Origin: Minisyncoccota bacterium
GTDB lineage: Bacteria; Verrucomicrobiota; Verrucomicrobiia; Methylacidiphilales; Verrucolacustridaceae
Assembly: GCA_030054195.1 (NCBI GenBank)
Contig: JASGCJ010000013.1
Location: 1 to 38,756 of the forward strand
Reading direction: 5' to 3'
Length of the DNA stretch: 38,756 bases
This document shows positions 38,514 to 38,756 of this stretch, piece after piece. A program made the position numbers and the translations under genes. Position 1 is the first letter of the stretch. Every line of letters begins with the position of its first letter. The notes beneath the pieces are model-generated. The model worked only from the letters and a program-made list of their open reading frames with translations. It was not told the DNA's origin and did not search any database.

Positions 38514-38756
38514 TTAGGCAGGAGGAACGTACTGTTTGGGGCCGCCCAACTTCATAAATTTGGAGTGGACGACGAGTCCGAGAATGACGGCGAGAAAAGC
38601 AAGAGTGGATGAGGCAATGAAGGTAAGTCGGTAGAACTTTTGAGTGAAATCGATCAGGTGTCCGACGATCGGGCCAAAGGTCATGATTCCCAGTCCAATG
38701 AACATGTTCAGAGCGGAGTAAAACTGGGAGAAGTTCTCCTTTGGGAACATTCGGAG
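38514..38756 (-). CDS. MFS transporter, C-terminal part only
   Basis: Open to the window end on the minus strand; the visible 81 codons encode the last membrane helices of a major facilitator superfamily-type permease (N-M-F-I-G-L-G-I-M-T-F-G-P-I-V-G-H-L-I and I-A-S-S-T-L-A-F-L-A-V-I-L-G-L). The N-terminal part lies outside, so substrate cannot be judged; family call is from hydrophobic pattern and loop style only. Convergent with the vWA-like gene, 3 bp apart. Confidence 0.6.
   Translation of the reverse strand, partial: LRMFPKENFSQFYSALNMFIGLGIMTFGPIVGHLIDFTQKFYRLTFIASSTLAFLAVILGLVVHSKFMKLGGPKQYVPPA

Overview
The window looks like a chromosomal segment of a Verrucomicrobiota bacterium. The strongest evidence is an intact four-gene Verru_Chthon cassette (proteins D, B, C, A in transcription order), a pseudopilin cluster known from Verrucomicrobium and Chthoniobacter relatives. 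Supporting signs are a YDG/Ig-like secreted giant with a verrucomicrobial-style C-terminal domain, sparse Shine-Dalgarno signals, and REP-like palindromes. No tRNA, rRNA, CRISPR array, integrase or complete insertion sequence was seen.

Layout. 1-1.9 kb: 5' part of a subtilisin-like protease behind an RluA-type pseudouridine synthase (minus strand), then a NIF3-family protein (plus). 1.9-9.9 kb: surface/secretion region. A minus-strand run carries a GspG-like prepilin, then Verru_Chthon D, B, C, A (probable counterparts of GspH, I, J, K), then a doubtful small ORF and a secreted hypothetical protein. A second GspG-like prepilin is divergent from the first, with both start codons inside one 16-bp palindrome. 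9.9-15.6 kb: AT-rich regulatory stretch, a 1762-residue secreted repeat protein and its terminator. 15.6-16 kb: REP-like palindromes. 16-17.6 kb: serA. 17.6-17.9 kb: three 13-bp repeats at an exact 61-bp period. 17.9-18.6 kb: a secreted serine penicillin-binding/class-D-like protein. 18.7-27.3 kb: purine cluster purB-purS-purQ-purL-purF-purM-purH. 27.3-29.4 kb: minus-strand CPBP protease-thiL-tsaE. 29.5-31.5 kb: DUF202 protein and a HAMP-adenylate cyclase. 31.5-33.7 kb: pgl-zwf (minus). 33.8-37.3 kb: PPK2 kinase, YbgC-like thioesterase, ilvD, DUF4230 protein. 37.4-38.5 kb: membrane-anchored vWA-like protein. The window ends in the 3' part of an MFS transporter.

Function. The right half is housekeeping: IMP synthesis from PRPP plus adenylosuccinate lyase, serine and branched-chain amino-acid steps, the oxidative pentose phosphate entry (Zwf, Pgl), thiamine phosphate and t6A tRNA modification. 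The left half is a cell-surface module: pseudopilins that could form the tip of a type II secretion or type IV pilus-like fibre next to a giant secreted protein that might be its cargo or a surface partner. The assembly ATPase, inner-membrane platform and secretin are not in this window.

Most notable observations: (1) four consecutive prepilin genes have 56-117 residue leaders before the cleavage motif, all built from the same repeated DNA; (2) the palindrome holding two head-to-head start codons; (3) several genes have promoter-like boxes placed so that the transcript would begin at, or within about 2 nt of, the start codon, suggesting leaderless mRNAs; (4) the 61-bp-periodic repeat. The plus strand is strongly G-rich from serA to the end regardless of gene direction, whereas the giant secreted gene is C-rich on that strand.
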